Positions 1 to 9,437 of a DNA stretch of 64,000 bases are shown here, in pieces. Each line of letters opens with the position of its first letter. Position 1 is the first letter of the stretch. Below the pieces are notes generated by a model. The model was not told the DNA's origin. It made no database searches and saw nothing but the letters and a program-made list of their open reading frames with translations. This stretch comes from Gemmatirosa kalamazoonensis. GTDB taxonomy: Bacteria > Gemmatimonadota > Gemmatimonadetes > Gemmatimonadales > Gemmatimonadaceae. The position numbers and the translations under genes were made by a program. Location: NCBI RefSeq assembly GCF_000522985.1, contig NZ_CP007128.1:2774220-2838219 (forward strand), given 5' to 3'.

Positions 1-1901
1 GCGCGCCGCAGATCGGCGAGGACATCTTCCGCGCGATCACGCGCCTGCCCGGCATCGCGGGGAACGACCTCACCGCGCAATTCCATCTGCGTGGGGCCCC
101 GCAGGACGAGCTGTACGTGTCGCTCGACGGCATGGAGCTGATCGAGCCGTTTCACCTGAAGGAGCTCGACAACGCGCTGTCCATCGTCGACGTGAAAGCG
201 ATCGGCGGCGTCGACCTGACGAGCGGCGGCTTCTCGGCGGAGATCGGCGATCGGCTGACCGGCGTGCTCACCATGCGCTCGATCGAGCCGCGCACGGATC
301 GCACGCACGTCTCGGCGGGGCTCAGCATCACGAACGCGCGGGTGAACGCCGATGGCGGGTTCGCGAAAGGGCGCGGAGGGTGGGTGCTCTCCGCGCGCCG
401 CGGCTACGTGGACCTCGCGATGAAGTTCACGGACGCCACGGACGGGTTCAAGCCGCGCTACGGTGACGCGTTCGCGAAGGCGCAGTACGATCTGCCGTGG
501 GGCGGGCGCGTCGCCGTGCACGGGCTCTGGGCCGCGGACGATCTCAACTTCGTGGACTCCACCGACAGCGCGGTGCGGAGCAGGTACCGCAGCGGCTATG
601 CGTGGCTCACGTGGGACGACGGCGTCGGCGACCGGCTGCGCGCGCGTACCGTGCTCTCGACGTCGTCGCTGAGCTGGCGGCGCGGGGGACTCGACTTCAG
701 CAGCCGGCGCGAGGCGCTGGCGAGCGTGGCCGACCGGCGGACGCACCACGCGTTAGGCGCGCGACAGGACTGGACGCTCGACGTGGCGCCGTGGGCGATG
801 CTGCGGTGGGGCGGCGACGTGCGGCGCGAATCCGCGACGTACGACTACCTGGACTGGCGGCGCGATTACCGCGTGGACGCGACGCACACCGACGTGCGCT
901 TCGTGTACGACAGCACGGTGTCGGCCGTCGCGCCCGACGGCACGCGTTACGGCGCGTACGTCTCGGCCCGCATGCGTGCGCGCGACGGGCTGCTCGCGGA
1001 GGTCGGCGTGCGCGACGACGGCGCGACGTGGGAGCGCGACCGCGCGATCAACCCCCGCGTGAATCTCTCGTGGACGCTGCGCACCGGCACGACGGTCCGC
1101 GCGGCGTGGGGCCGGTACTCGCAGGCGCAGGCGCTGTTCGGGCTGCAGGCCGGCGACGGCGCCCTGGACTTCGGGCCGATCGAGCGTGCGACGCAGCGAG
1201 TGCTCGGCATCGACCAGACGCTGCCGAAGCAGATGCGTCTGCGCGTGGAGGGCTACGACCGCCGCCTCGGCACCGTGCGGCCGCGCTGGGTGAACGTGGT
1301 CGGCGACATCGACGCGTTCCCCGAGGTCGGCTACGACCGCGTGCTGATCGCGCCGAGCGCGGCGCGCGCGCGCGGCGTGGAGCTGTTCGTGTCGCGCGAC
1401 GACGGGGCGCGGTTCGACTGGTCCGCGAGCTACGCGCTCGCGTCGGCCGTCGACGTGTTGGACGGCCGCGACGTGCCGCGCCCGGTGGACCAGCGCCACA
1501 CGCTGCGCGGCGACTGGTCCGTGCACCCGCTCACGAACCGCTGGCGCCTAACGGTCGCGGGGCTGTGGCATTCCGGCTCGCCCGCCACGCCCCAGTCGGT
1601 GCAGCTCGACACGGTGTACCGGGCGAACGGGTTCGACGTCTGGACGCGGTGGAGCGCGGGCGCGCTCGCGTCGGTGCGACTGCCCGCCTACCACCGGGTG
1701 GACGTGCGCTGGACCCGCTACTTCGATACCCGCCGGGGCCGCGTGTCGATGTTCGCGGAGGTGTTCAACCTGTTAGGCACCCAGAACGAGCGCAGCCTCT
1801 ACACGAACGTCGACTTCCGCGGCACGAACGCGACGTTCCAGCAGGGCACCAGCCACCAGGTGCCGCGCATCCCGACGCTGGGGGTCGCGTGGGAGTTCTG
1901 A
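1..1901 (+). CDS. TonB-dependent outer-membrane receptor, 5' partial
   Basis: Outer-membrane TonB-dependent receptor for uptake of an unidentified ligand, cut by the left edge of the window. The reading frame is open from base 3, giving 632 visible residues. The visible N-terminus is the late plug domain (EDIFRAITRLPG, then FHLRGAPQDELYVSLDGMEL), so a start at the GTG at 117 would begin inside a domain and is rejected. The rest is alternating barrel strands, and the protein ends in Phe (GVAWEF), the usual barrel-assembly signal. Its last 13 bases overlap the GTG of the next gene, a serine-hydrolase lipoprotein, so the two are probably co-translated. It contains three GTTAGGC/GCCTAAC words (752, 1546, 1772). 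Family is clear; the substrate cannot be told. Confidence 0.93.
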   Translation, partial: APQIGEDIFRAITRLPGIAGNDLTAQFHLRGAPQDELYVSLDGMELIEPFHLKELDNALSIVDVKAIGGVDLTSGGFSAEIGDRLTGVLTMRSIEPRTDRTHVSAGLSITNARVNADGGFAKGRGGWVLSARRGYVDLAMKFTDATDGFKPRYGDAFAKAQYDLPWGGRVAVHGLWAADDLNFVDSTDSAVRSRYRSGYAWLTWDDGVGDRLRARTVLSTSSLSWRRGGLDFSSRREALASVADRRTHHALGARQDWTLDVAPWAMLRWGGDVRRESATYDYLDWRRDYRVDATHTDVRFVYDSTVSAVAPDGTRYGAYVSARMRARDGLLAEVGVRDDGATWERDRAINPRVNLSWTLRTGTTVRAAWGRYSQAQALFGLQAGDGALDFGPIERATQRVLGIDQTLPKQMRLRVEGYDRRLGTVRPRWVNVVGDIDAFPEVGYDRVLIAPSAARARGVELFVSRDDGARFDWSASYALASAVDVLDGRDVPRPVDQRHTLRGDWSVHPLTNRWRLTVAGLWHSGSPATPQSVQLDTVYRANGFDVWTRWSAGALASVRLPAYHRVDVRWTRYFDTRRGRVSMFAEVFNLLGTQNERSLYTNVDFRGTNATFQQGTSHQVPRIPTLGVAWEF

Positions 1902-2947
1902 AGTCGGCGCTCGCCGTCGCGGTTGGCCTCGCGGGGTGCCGCGGCACCGTGCCGACGCAGCCCGCCACGCCCGCCGCGTCGCTCGCCGAGTTCGAGGGGC
2001 GCGTGGACGCGCTGCGCGCGTCGGCGCAGATCCCCGCGGTATCGGGCGCGATCGCGCGCGACGGCCGCGTGGCGTGGGCGCGCGGCTTCGGCGTGGCCGA
2101 CCTCGCGACGGGCCGCGCGGCGACCGACACGACGCTCTATCACCTCGCGTCGCTCACGAAGCCGTACGCGTCCACCGTGCTGCTGCAGCTCGTGGCCGAG
2201 GGGAGGATCTCGCTCGACGATCCGGTGTCGAAGTACGGCATCGTGCTCGCCGGACCCGGGGTCGTACGCGTGCGGCACCTGATGAGCCACACGTCGGAGG
2301 GCACGCCCGGCACCGCCTACCGCTACAACGGGGCGCGCTTCAGCCTCCTCGACTCGGTGATCGCGCGCGCCGACGGCCGGCCGTTCGCCGAGGCGGTGGC
2401 CGAGCGGGTGCTGCGGAGGATCGGCGTCACGCACACGGCGCCCAACCCGCTATCGCCGTCGTTCGCCGCGTCGATCGCGAGCCCGGCGCTCGTGCAGGCC
2501 ACGCTGGCGCGCGGCTACTCGTCGGACGGGCGCGCGGTCCCGACCGAGTACCCGGCGTCGTTCAGCACGGCGGCGGGGCTGGTCGCATCGGCCGTCGACG
2601 TCGCGCGCTTCTCGATCGCGCTCGACCGCGGTGAGCTGCTCTCGCCGGCGATGCGCGCGCTCGCGTTCGCGCCCACGGTCACGCCGGCGGGCGACACACT
2701 GCCGTACGCGCTCGGATGGTTCAGCACGCGGTACCGGGGCGTGCGGGTGATCTGGCACTACGGATACTGGACCGCGATCTCGGCGCTCATCGTGAAGGTG
2801 CCGGATCGCGGGCTGACGCTCGTCGTGCTGGCGAACACCGACGCGCTCTCGCGCCCGTACGCCCTCGGCGACGGGCGCCTCGACGGCGACCCGTGGGCCA
2901 CCGAGTTCCTCGACGCGTTCGTGCTCGGGTCGGCGCCGCTGCCCTGA
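1889..2947 (+). CDS. Serine hydrolase lipoprotein (beta-lactamase/PBP-like fold)
   Basis: Predicted lipoprotein of 352 residues in the class C beta-lactamase/serine hydrolase family. The GTG at 1889 gives a short hydrophobic signal with lipobox LAGC (Cys17), which decides this start; no ATG serves. The nucleophile motif S-L-T-K is at residues 88-91. The second motif reads YRYNGARFSLL: the Tyr is present, but Gly stands where the Y-x-N family usually has Asn. HYG near residue 290 is the third motif. The gene overlaps the receptor by 13 bases. Such proteins cleave esters or D-amino-acid peptides; the real substrate is unknown. An envelope location follows from the lipobox. Confidence 0.85.
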   Translation: MGVLKSALAVAVGLAGCRGTVPTQPATPAASLAEFEGRVDALRASAQIPAVSGAIARDGRVAWARGFGVADLATGRAATDTTLYHLASLTKPYASTVLLQLVAEGRISLDDPVSKYGIVLAGPGVVRVRHLMSHTSEGTPGTAYRYNGARFSLLDSVIARADGRPFAEAVAERVLRRIGVTHTAPNPLSPSFAASIASPALVQATLARGYSSDGRAVPTEYPASFSTAAGLVASAVDVARFSIALDRGELLSPAMRALAFAPTVTPAGDTLPYALGWFSTRYRGVRVIWHYGYWTAISALIVKVPDRGLTLVVLANTDALSRPYALGDGRLDGDPWATEFLDAFVLGSAPLP

Positions 2948-3135
2948 CCGGCGCGGTTGTCATTTTGACGACGGTGTCTGTCGCCGCGACCGGCGGACCG
3001 CCGCCGGCGCTGTCAGAGTGGCCGAGACGACGGGTACGCGCGCTGCCTCTCACGCGTGGCGTCGGCGCCCCGCGGTGGGGCGCTGGACCTCCGCCCGCCG
3101 GGCGAACGACAACCCCTCGTGAGGAGGCTAGCTCC

Positions 3136-3630
3136 ATGTCGACCAACCCGACCACCAACTACCCGTTCGACGCGATCTTCGACCGGATGCTCGGTCTCAG
3201 CCGGCAGATGGACAACGCGTTCTCGGGGCGCGCGTTCGGCACCGCGAACGCCACCCGCCCGCAGCTGTGGCTCCCGCCGGTGGACACGTACGAGACCGAG
3301 CACGCGTTCGTGATCGAGGCGGACCTGCCGGGGCTGCACCAGGAGAACATCGACGTCCACTTCGAGCAGGGGACGCTGACGCTCACCGGCCGCCGCGGCC
3401 CGACGCTGCCGGCGGCGGAGCAGGGCAAGCTGCGCGTCTACTCCTCGGAGCGGCTGAGCGGGGCGTTCTCGCGCTCGATCCGCCTGCCGGAGTACGTCGA
3501 CGGCGAGAAGATCGAGGCGACGTACAGCAACGGCGTGCTCACCGTGCGCGTGCCGAAGCTCGCGGCGGCGTTGCCGCGCAAGATCAGCGTCGCGGTGAAC
3601 GCGTCGGACGCGAAGCAGATTCAGGGCTGA
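3136..3630 (+). CDS. Small heat-shock protein, Hsp20/alpha-crystallin family
   Basis: ATP-independent holdase chaperone of 164 residues, cytoplasmic. The alpha-crystallin domain runs from about residue 50 to 155, with VDTYETEHAFVIEADLPG at the first strands and the family signature ATYSNGVLTVRVPK near the end. The ATG at 3136 follows a strong GAGGAGG ribosome-binding site at 3121-3127; longer frames upstream are shadow sequence. It stands alone with a 188-base upstream gap. No CIRCE or HspR box is visible there, but the ribosome-binding site could be masked by a small hairpin. A 28-bp hairpin follows the stop codon. Confidence 0.95.
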   Translation: MSTNPTTNYPFDAIFDRMLGLSRQMDNAFSGRAFGTANATRPQLWLPPVDTYETEHAFVIEADLPGLHQENIDVHFEQGTLTLTGRRGPTLPAAEQGKLRVYSSERLSGAFSRSIRLPEYVDGEKIEATYSNGVLTVRVPKLAAALPRKISVAVNASDAKQIQG

Positions 3631-3640
3631 TCCGAGTTGA

Positions 3641-3714
3641 ACCGCCGAGGACGCAGAGGGCGCCGAGGGGAACCACTGCTGGTTCTCCTCGGCGCCCTCT
3701 GCGTCCTCGGCGGT
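3641..3714. repeat. 28-bp perfect intergenic hairpin (word-repeat type)
   Basis: Arms 3641-3668 and 3687-3714 are perfect reverse complements, beginning ACCGCCGAGGACGCAGAGG. The 18-base loop carries a second inner pairing (AACCA/TGGTT), so the stem is effectively longer. The left arm repeats the words CGCCGAGG and ACGCAGAGG. It lies between the convergent stops of the Hsp20 gene and sucB and probably terminates both transcripts; there is no T-run. A GTTAGGC word holding the sucB stop begins nine bases after the right arm. Confidence 0.9.
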
Positions 3715-3723
3715 CGAAATCCG

Positions 3724-4992
3724 TTAGGCGATCAGCATCGTCGACGGATCTTCCATCAGCTCCTTCACGCGCACGAGGAACAGCACCGCCTGCTGCCCGT
3801 CGATGAGGCGGTGATCGTACGACAGCGCGACGTACATCATCGGGCGGATCACGACCTGGCCGTTCACCGCGACGGGGCGGTCCTGGATCTTGTGCAGCCC
3901 CAGGATCGCGACCTGCGGGAAGTTGATGATCGGCGTCGAGATGAGCGACCCGAACACGCCGCCGTTCGTGATCGTGAACGTGCCGCCGGTGAGGTCCTCC
4001 ATCGTCAGCTTGCCGTCGCGCGCCTTCTTCGCGAGCGCGACGATGTCGCGGCTGATCTCGAGCGTCCCCTTGCGATCGGCGTCCTTGATGTTCGGCACGA
4101 CGAGCCCCGCCTCGGACGCGACGGCGATGCCCATGTTCACGTAGTGGTGATGGACGATCGTGTCGCCGTCGAGGCTCGCGTTCACGAGCGGGTACGTCTC
4201 GAGCGCCATCACGGCCGCCTTCACGAAGAACGGCATGAACGACAGCCGCACGCCGTGCTCCTTCTCGACGCGCTCGCGCACCCGGTCGCGTAGCGCGCTC
4301 ACGGCGGACATGTCGATCTCGTTGAACGTCGTGAGATGCGCGGTCTGCTGCTGCGACGCGAGCAGGTTCTCGGCGATCCGGCGGCGCCGCGTCGTCATCT
4401 TCTCGCGAGTCTCCCGGCTCGCGCCGTTCACCCGCCCAGGTGCGGCGGAAGCGGGTGCTGCGGGAGCGGCTGAAGCGCCAGCGGATGCGGTGGGGGCTTT
4501 CGCGGCCTGCAGCACGTCGGGCTTGCTCACCACGCCGCCGCGACCCGTGCCGGCGACGCCCGCGAGGTCGACGCCGCGCTCGGCGGCCACGCGCTGCGCG
4601 GCAGGCGACGCGCGCACCTCGGCGTGCGCCGCAGCCGGCGGCGCGGTGGGAGCGGCAGCGGGCGCGGTACCCGCCGCCGCCGTACCCGCCCCCGCGGCAC
4701 CCGCCGCCGCACCCACCGCCGCCGTACTCGCTCCCGCCGCACCGGCTCCCGCCGCACCCGATTCGTCGATCTCGCCGAGCGCCTCGTCGACCGCGACCAC
4801 GTCGCCCTCGGCCTTGAGCCGCTTGGCGAGCACGCCGGACGACGGCGCCGGCACCTCGACGGTGATCTTGTCGGTCTCGAGCTCGACGAGCGTGTCGCCC
4901 GCCGACACGGCCTCGCCTTCGCGCTTCACCCAGCGCGAGATCGTCGCTTCGACGATCGACTCGCCGAGCGGCGGCACCTTGATCGCGATCAT
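3724..4992 (-). CDS. sucB: Dihydrolipoyl succinyltransferase, E2 of 2-oxoglutarate dehydrogenase
   Basis: TCA-cycle E2 enzyme (422 residues) moving the succinyl group from the E1 product to CoA. An N-terminal lipoyl domain (residues 1-78) has the lipoylated Lys42 in [11 protein letters not shown]. It is followed by a long Ala/Gly-rich linker, a peripheral-subunit-binding domain ([23 protein letters not shown]) and the C-terminal catalytic domain with [15 protein letters not shown], containing the active-site His and Asp. The ATG at 4992 gives the standard N-terminus [12 protein letters not shown]; longer frames are not conserved. The TAA stop lies inside a GCCTAAC word. E1 and E3 genes are not adjacent. 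An acetyl-transferring E2 is possible, but length, single lipoyl domain and C-terminus favour SucB. Confidence 0.93.
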   Translation of the reverse strand: MIAIKVPPLGESIVEATISRWVKREGEAVSAGDTLVELETDKITVEVPAPSSGVLAKRLKAEGDVVAVDEALGEIDESGAAGAGAAGASTAAVGAAAGAAGAGTAAAGTAPAAAPTAPPAAAHAEVRASPAAQRVAAERGVDLAGVAGTGRGGVVSKPDVLQAAKAPTASAGASAAPAAPASAAPGRVNGASRETREKMTTRRRRIAENLLASQQQTAHLTTFNEIDMSAVSALRDRVRERVEKEHGVRLSFMPFFVKAAVMALETYPLVNASLDGDTIVHHHYVNMGIAVASEAGLVVPNIKDADRKGTLEISRDIVALAKKARDGKLTMEDLTGGTFTITNGGVFGSLISTPIINFPQVAILGLHKIQDRPVAVNGQVVIRPMMYVALSYDHRLIDGQQAVLFLVRVKELMEDPSTMLIA

Positions 4993-5218
4993 TCCTGAGA
5001 ACCCGGTGGGATGAAGGTCGTACCCATCGCTCCGACTGGCAGCGCAGGTAGCCGGCCAGTAGCGTTCGCGGAATCTAGTCGAGGCGAGGGGTGGGCGGTC
5101 CCTAGGTACCAGGGCGGGGCTCCCCCCCCTTCGCCCATGGTTCGGCCGCGCTCGATCGACGTCGGGACCATTCCGACGCACGACCCGTCGCGCCCGACGA
5201 GCCACGACCCGCCACGAC

Positions 5219-6265
5219 GTGCGCGCGCTGACTCTCTCTGCCCACGGCACGCTCGACCAGCTCGAGTATCGCGACGATCTCCCGATCCCCGAGCTGCGCG
5301 AGCCGTCCGACGTGAAGGTGCGCGTCGAGGCCGCCGCGCTGAATCATCTCGACCTGTTCGTCGTCGGCGGGCTGCCGAACGTCGCCATCACGCCGCCGTG
5401 GATCGTCGGGTCCGATGGGGCCGGGATCGTCGAGGCGGTCGGCGCATCGGTGACGACGGTGCGGCCGGGCGACCGGGTGATCGTGAACCCCGGCACGAAC
5501 TGCGGCGTCTGCGAGTACTGCCTCGACGGCGAGCAGCCGCTGTGCCCGCGCTATCGCATCTACGGCGAGCACCTCCCGGGATTCCTCGCCGAGTACGTCG
5601 TCGTGCCCGAGCGCAATGTGCGCGCGGTGCCGCTCGAGGTCGCGCCCGAGTCGGCCGCCGCGTTCACGCTCGCGACGCTCACCGCGTGGCGCATGCTCGT
5701 CACGCGGGCCGAGCTCCGGCCGGGCGACGAGGTGCTGATCTGGGGGATCGGCGGCGGCGTCGCGCTCGCCGCGCTGCAGATCGCGAAGCGCTTCGGCGCG
5801 ACCGTGTGGGTGACGAGCGGCAGCGACGACAAGCTCGCGCGCGCCCGCGCGCTCGGCGCCGACCACACCCTGAACCACCGCACCGACGACGTGCCGCGCG
5901 TCATCCGCGACCGCACGGGCAAGCGCGGCGTGGACGTGGTCGTGGACAACGTCGGCGAGGCGACGTGGTCCCGATCGCTCCAGGCGCTCGGCCGGCGCGG
6001 ACGGCTCGTGACGTGTGGCGCGACGTCGGGGCCGATGGTGCAGACGGACGTGCGCCGGCTGTTCTGGAACCAGTGGAACATCCTCGGCTCGACGATGGGC
6101 AACGACGCGGAGTTCGCGGCGATCGCCGCCGAGCTGAGTGCCGGCCGCCTGCTGCCGCCGATCGATTCCGTGTGGCCGCTGGCGGATGGCCGGCGCGCGT
6201 ACGAGCGACTCGCGAGCGGCGAGCAGTTCGGCAAGGTCGTGGTGCGCATCGGAGCCGGCACATGA
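5219..6265 (+). CDS. Medium-chain (zinc-type) dehydrogenase/reductase
   Basis: NAD(P)H-dependent oxidoreductase of the MDR superfamily, 348 residues, cytoplasmic; substrate unknown. The GroES-like N-terminal domain keeps the four cysteines of the structural zinc loop ([16 protein letters not shown]). The catalytic-zinc ligands are not the usual ones: N-H-L-D stands where alcohol dehydrogenases have Cys, and GSDGAG replaces GHEGAG. The Rossmann fold shows [18 protein letters not shown]. The GTG at 5219 begins [10 protein letters not shown], the expected start. It is divergent from sucB across 226 bases and overlaps the next gene by four bases (ATGA). A quinone-reductase-like or crotonyl-CoA-reductase-like activity is as likely as an alcohol dehydrogenase. 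Confidence 0.88.
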   Translation: MRALTLSAHGTLDQLEYRDDLPIPELREPSDVKVRVEAAALNHLDLFVVGGLPNVAITPPWIVGSDGAGIVEAVGASVTTVRPGDRVIVNPGTNCGVCEYCLDGEQPLCPRYRIYGEHLPGFLAEYVVVPERNVRAVPLEVAPESAAAFTLATLTAWRMLVTRAELRPGDEVLIWGIGGGVALAALQIAKRFGATVWVTSGSDDKLARARALGADHTLNHRTDDVPRVIRDRTGKRGVDVVVDNVGEATWSRSLQALGRRGRLVTCGATSGPMVQTDVRRLFWNQWNILGSTMGNDAEFAAIAAELSAGRLLPPIDSVWPLADGRRAYERLASGEQFGKVVVRIGAGT

Positions 6266-6519
6266 GCGACGACCCGTCCGAAGGCACCGGCGACGCGCCC
6301 GAGCGCGCGCAGTACACGCCCGACGAGCAGCGCACGATCCGCGACGCGCTCGTCGCCGGCCAGCCGCCGGTCTGCCCGCGCGACGGAAGCCCGCTCACTC
6401 GCCGCGCGATCGGCGGCGGGTCGTTCGGGCTCGGGTACGCGCGTCGCCGGGAGTGGCTGATCTGCCCGACCTGTCGCCGGAGCGCGCTGTTCGACCTGCG
6501 ACGCGGCACGCGCAACTGA
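6262..6519 (+). CDS. Small zinc-ribbon protein
   Basis: An 85-residue soluble protein starting at an ATG that overlaps the stop of the dehydrogenase gene (ATGA), so it is probably translationally coupled. Two CxxC-like knuckles are visible, CPRDG near residue 38 and CPTC near residue 71, separated by a basic GLGYARRREW segment, which suggests a single treble-clef or zinc-ribbon fold. The N-terminus is acidic and probably disordered. I do not recognise a named family. A partner or regulator of the upstream oxidoreductase is conceivable from context only. Confidence 0.75.
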   Translation: MSDDPSEGTGDAPERAQYTPDEQRTIRDALVAGQPPVCPRDGSPLTRRAIGGGSFGLGYARRREWLICPTCRRSALFDLRRGTRN

Positions 6520-6602
6520 GCGCGGCGGTCGTCTGATGGCGGTGTGACGTGGGTGTGATGTGCGCCGGCGCAGACTGCTCGCCACACTCACTCCCCCACC
6601 CC

Positions 6603-7514
6603 ATGCGCCATCGCATCGCTCGTCTCGCCGCCGCGCTCTCCATCGCCGGCGCCGCGCACGCACAGACCCCGGACTCGATTCCCGAGGCCGTGCGGAGCCG
6701 CGTCCGCGTCGTCGACTCCACGCGCATCCAGTCGGTCCACCTGCGCGACGGCACGGCACTCATCGGCCGCATCGTCGTCGCGGGCACCGACACGATCCGG
6801 TTCCGCAGCTCCATCGGCGAGACCGGCATCGCCGTCCGCTCGATCGCGCGCATCGACGAGGCGCCGGCCGCCGCGCTGCGCCCGAACGGCGAGTTCTGGT
6901 TCCCGAACCCGAACGCCACGCGGCTGCTGTTCGCGCCGACGGGTCGCATGCTGCCGCGCGGCACGGGTTACTTCAGCGACTACTACATCATCCTGCCCGG
7001 GGTCGCGTACGGCGCCACCGACCGGGTCACGATCGGCGGCGGCGTGTCGCTCCTCCCCGGCGCGTCGACGCAGGCGTTCTGGGTCACGCCGAAGGTGGGG
7101 CTGTACAACCGCGAGCGGGTGAACCTCGCCGCGGGCGCGCTCGTCATCTACATCCCCGACCTCGACGACTCGCCGAGCAGCTCCGACCAGGGGCCCTACG
7201 GCATCGCCTACGGGGTCGGAACGTGGGGCGGTCCCGACGCGAGCGTCACGGCGGGCGTCGGCTACGCGTTCTCCAACAGGAACGTCTCGAGCCAGCCGGT
7301 CGCGATGCTCGGCGCGGAGGCGCGGCTCGCGCGCCGCGTCGCGTTCGTGACCGAGAACTACGTCATCCCGAACTTCCGCGAGGGGCCGCTGCTGTCGTAC
7401 GGGCTCCGGTTCATGGGCGAGCAGATCTCGCTCGACCTCGCGTTCATCAACGTGGCGCGCGATCCGATCTTTCCCGGGGCGCCGTTCGTCGGCTTCGTGT
7501 TCAACTTCCGATGA
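6603..7514 (+). CDS. Secreted hypothetical protein, possible outer-membrane barrel
   Basis: Protein of 303 residues with a clean signal peptide (MRHRIARLAAALSIAGAAHAQ, cleavage after AHA), which is why the ATG at 6603 is preferred to one at 6549. A short SH3-like or Tudor-like stretch follows (VHLRDGTALIGRIVVAGTDTI, about residues 40-80). After it come repeated amphipathic strands rich in Gly, Tyr and Phe, ending FVGFVFNFR, which suits a small outer-membrane barrel. The function is not recognised. It stands alone between the zinc-ribbon gene and the membrane protein at 7624, all on the same strand. Confidence 0.75.
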   Translation: MRHRIARLAAALSIAGAAHAQTPDSIPEAVRSRVRVVDSTRIQSVHLRDGTALIGRIVVAGTDTIRFRSSIGETGIAVRSIARIDEAPAAALRPNGEFWFPNPNATRLLFAPTGRMLPRGTGYFSDYYIILPGVAYGATDRVTIGGGVSLLPGASTQAFWVTPKVGLYNRERVNLAAGALVIYIPDLDDSPSSSDQGPYGIAYGVGTWGGPDASVTAGVGYAFSNRNVSSQPVAMLGAEARLARRVAFVTENYVIPNFREGPLLSYGLRFMGEQISLDLAFINVARDPIFPGAPFVGFVFNFR

Positions 7515-7623
7515 CGGCTGCGCGGCGGCGTGGCGCTCGCCCATCCGGCGCGGGGCGGAGGTAGATTCCGCGTCGGCGCGATGACGTTCCCACCGGACGC
7601 GCGCCGCCCACCTCCGCCCGTCC

Positions 7624-8355
7624 ATGACCTTCTTCGACCGCATTCAACAGAGCTTCGCGCAGCTCGGCACGTTCTTCCCCTCGCTGCTCGGCGCGCTCGT
7701 CATCCTGTTCGCGGGCTACCTGCTCGCGAAGCTGCTGGAGAAGGGGACGATCCGTCTGTTGAAGCGCGTGCGGCTGAACGACATGCTCGCGCGCGGCGGC
7801 GTGCTGCACGCGGTCGAGCGGTCGGGCACGCAGTTCAACCCGGTGCGCATCATCGCGAACCTCGTGTTCTGGTTCGTGATGTTCGGCGTGATGCTCATCG
7901 CCGCGAACGCGCTCGGCTTCGACCAGCTCGCGAACGTGTTCTCCGAGCTGGTGAGCTACATCCCGAGCGTCATCGCCGCGATCGTGATCGTCATCGTCGG
8001 CATCGTGCTCGGCGGGTTCGTGGGCGGGTTGATCATGGCGTCGGCCGGCGGGCTGCACGGCGGGCCGACGCTCGCGCGCGTGGGGCGCATCGGCATCATC
8101 GTCATCGCCGTGTTCATGGCGCTGCAGGAGCTCGGCATCGCCACCGACATCGTCACGACGGCGTTCGCGATCCTGTTCGGCGCGGTGGCGCTCGCGCTCG
8201 CGCTCTCGTTCGGCCTGGGCAACCGCGAGCTCGCGGGCCAGGTCACGCGCGAGTGGTACGAGCGCTACAAGGCCGAGCGCGCGGCGATCGACCGCGAGGC
8301 CGCGCGCGCGGAGATGGAGGACGAGGCGGACACGGGCGAGCACGGTCTACCGTGA
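7624..8355 (+). CDS. Conserved TM-helix membrane protein (mechanosensitive-channel-like)
   Basis: Inner-membrane protein of 243 residues with about four hydrophobic helices: residues 18-38 (LLGALVILFAGYLLAKLLEK), 78-100, 112-140 and 158-195. The segment FPSLLGALVILFAGYLLAKL and the later AFAILFGAVALALALSFGLG resemble the TM-helix repeats found in CmpX and small mechanosensitive channel relatives, although no MscS beta domain follows. The C-terminus is a charged helix. Such proteins are linked to envelope stress or osmotic responses, but no direct evidence exists here. It is monocistronic, with a 108-base gap upstream. Confidence 0.75.
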   Translation: MTFFDRIQQSFAQLGTFFPSLLGALVILFAGYLLAKLLEKGTIRLLKRVRLNDMLARGGVLHAVERSGTQFNPVRIIANLVFWFVMFGVMLIAANALGFDQLANVFSELVSYIPSVIAAIVIVIVGIVLGGFVGGLIMASAGGLHGGPTLARVGRIGIIVIAVFMALQELGIATDIVTTAFAILFGAVALALALSFGLGNRELAGQVTREWYERYKAERAAIDREAARAEMEDEADTGEHGLP

Positions 8356-8420
8356 GTGCGCGCGCGGCCGGGCGGCCCGCCGACCGCCCGACGGCGCGTG
8401 ATTAACGCATCCTCATCGCA

Positions 8421-9437
8421 TCACACTCGCGAGGGCGCCATGCGCCGACGCACACGCGCGCCGACGCCGATCGCGCACAGGCCGACGCCGACGAGCGTCA
8501 CGCTCACCGGCTCGGGCACGACGACGCCTGGCCCCTGCCCGGGAGCGAGCGCTTCCTCGCTGATGTACCAGCTGCCGTCCGTCGTGACGCCCGTGCCGAA
8601 CGGCACGTCGAAGCTGAACTCGTTCGTGTAGGTGCGGCCGTCGCTGCCGACGTGCGTGCCGGCGGCGTTCACAGCCGCGAGGAAGTACGGGAACCAGTTC
8701 ACCGCGCCGTCCGCGTCGTTCTCGTCGAACAGCTGATCCGTGGAGGGCGTGTTGAATGGCACGCCCTGCGCCGGACCGGGGGTCAGCGCGCCGTCGAGGA
8801 AAGCGTGCACGACCGGCTCGGTCACCGTGCGCGGATCCCACGGCACCCACTGCGTGCCGTCGTACAGCGCTCCGCCCCCGACGAGCGCGTCGATCGAGCC
8901 GATCTTGCCCGTGTTGATGTCGAAAGAGAAGTCCTTCGTCAGCGGCAGGTTGCCCGCCGTGAAGCGAATAGCGTCGAGCGGAGTCCCCGGTGGCAGCGCA
9001 CCACCGTCCGACTCCTTCGCGACCGAGCCGTTCTTGAAGATCCTCGACGCGTTGTAGTAGCTGCCATGGCTGTTGGCGATCGGATCGAGCCTGTCGAACA
9101 GCAAGCCGATCGTGGTGACCGCCTCGCCGAGATGCTCCTTACCCTGCGGGTCGGTGTCGAAGTCGACGGCGATCGCCGGGTCATTGCGCGCGGTGCGCCA
9201 GGACACGCTCGCGTCGGGCTGCGGGGTGGCGTAGCCGAGCGAGAGTGCGAGGTAGACGGACGTGGCGTTGTTGACCGCGATCCCACCGATGATCGCCGAC
9301 GCCAGACCGATCAGAACGGCCGTGAGGGTGATGGGGTCGGCGCGAGCGACGGTCGCCACGGTCACGCACAGCAGGAGGCCGACCGCGACGCCGATCGCGA
9401 CGCCGCGGCGGCGCCAGCGAATGCGAAATGGATGCAT
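8421..9437 (-). CDS. PEP-CTERM sorting-domain protein
   Basis: Exported protein of 338 residues. The ATG at 9437 has a good GGAGGG ribosome-binding site and gives a long signal/anchor (residues 8-33). The C-terminus carries a textbook PEP-CTERM tripartite signal: VVVPEPVSVTL, then a hydrophobic helix (VGVGLCAIGVGA), then RVRRRM. In families with this signal an exosortase cleaves after the PEP motif and the protein is sent to the envelope or the exopolysaccharide matrix. The middle is Asp/Asn/Gly-rich with no recognised fold. No exosortase gene is in the window. The cargo function is unknown. Confidence 0.85.
   Translation of the reverse strand: MHPFRIRWRRRGVAIGVAVGLLLCVTVATVARADPITLTAVLIGLASAIIGGIAVNNATSVYLALSLGYATPQPDASVSWRTARNDPAIAVDFDTDPQGKEHLGEAVTTIGLLFDRLDPIANSHGSYYNASRIFKNGSVAKESDGGALPPGTPLDAIRFTAGNLPLTKDFSFDINTGKIGSIDALVGGGALYDGTQWVPWDPRTVTEPVVHAFLDGALTPGPAQGVPFNTPSTDQLFDENDADGAVNWFPYFLAAVNAAGTHVGSDGRTYTNEFSFDVPFGTGVTTDGSWYISEEALAPGQGPGVVVPEPVSVTLVGVGLCAIGVGARVRRRMAPSRV

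Noticed and set aside
117-1901. GTG at 117 as the start of the TonB receptor
   Set aside because: The frame is open upstream to base 3 and codes for plug-domain sequence.
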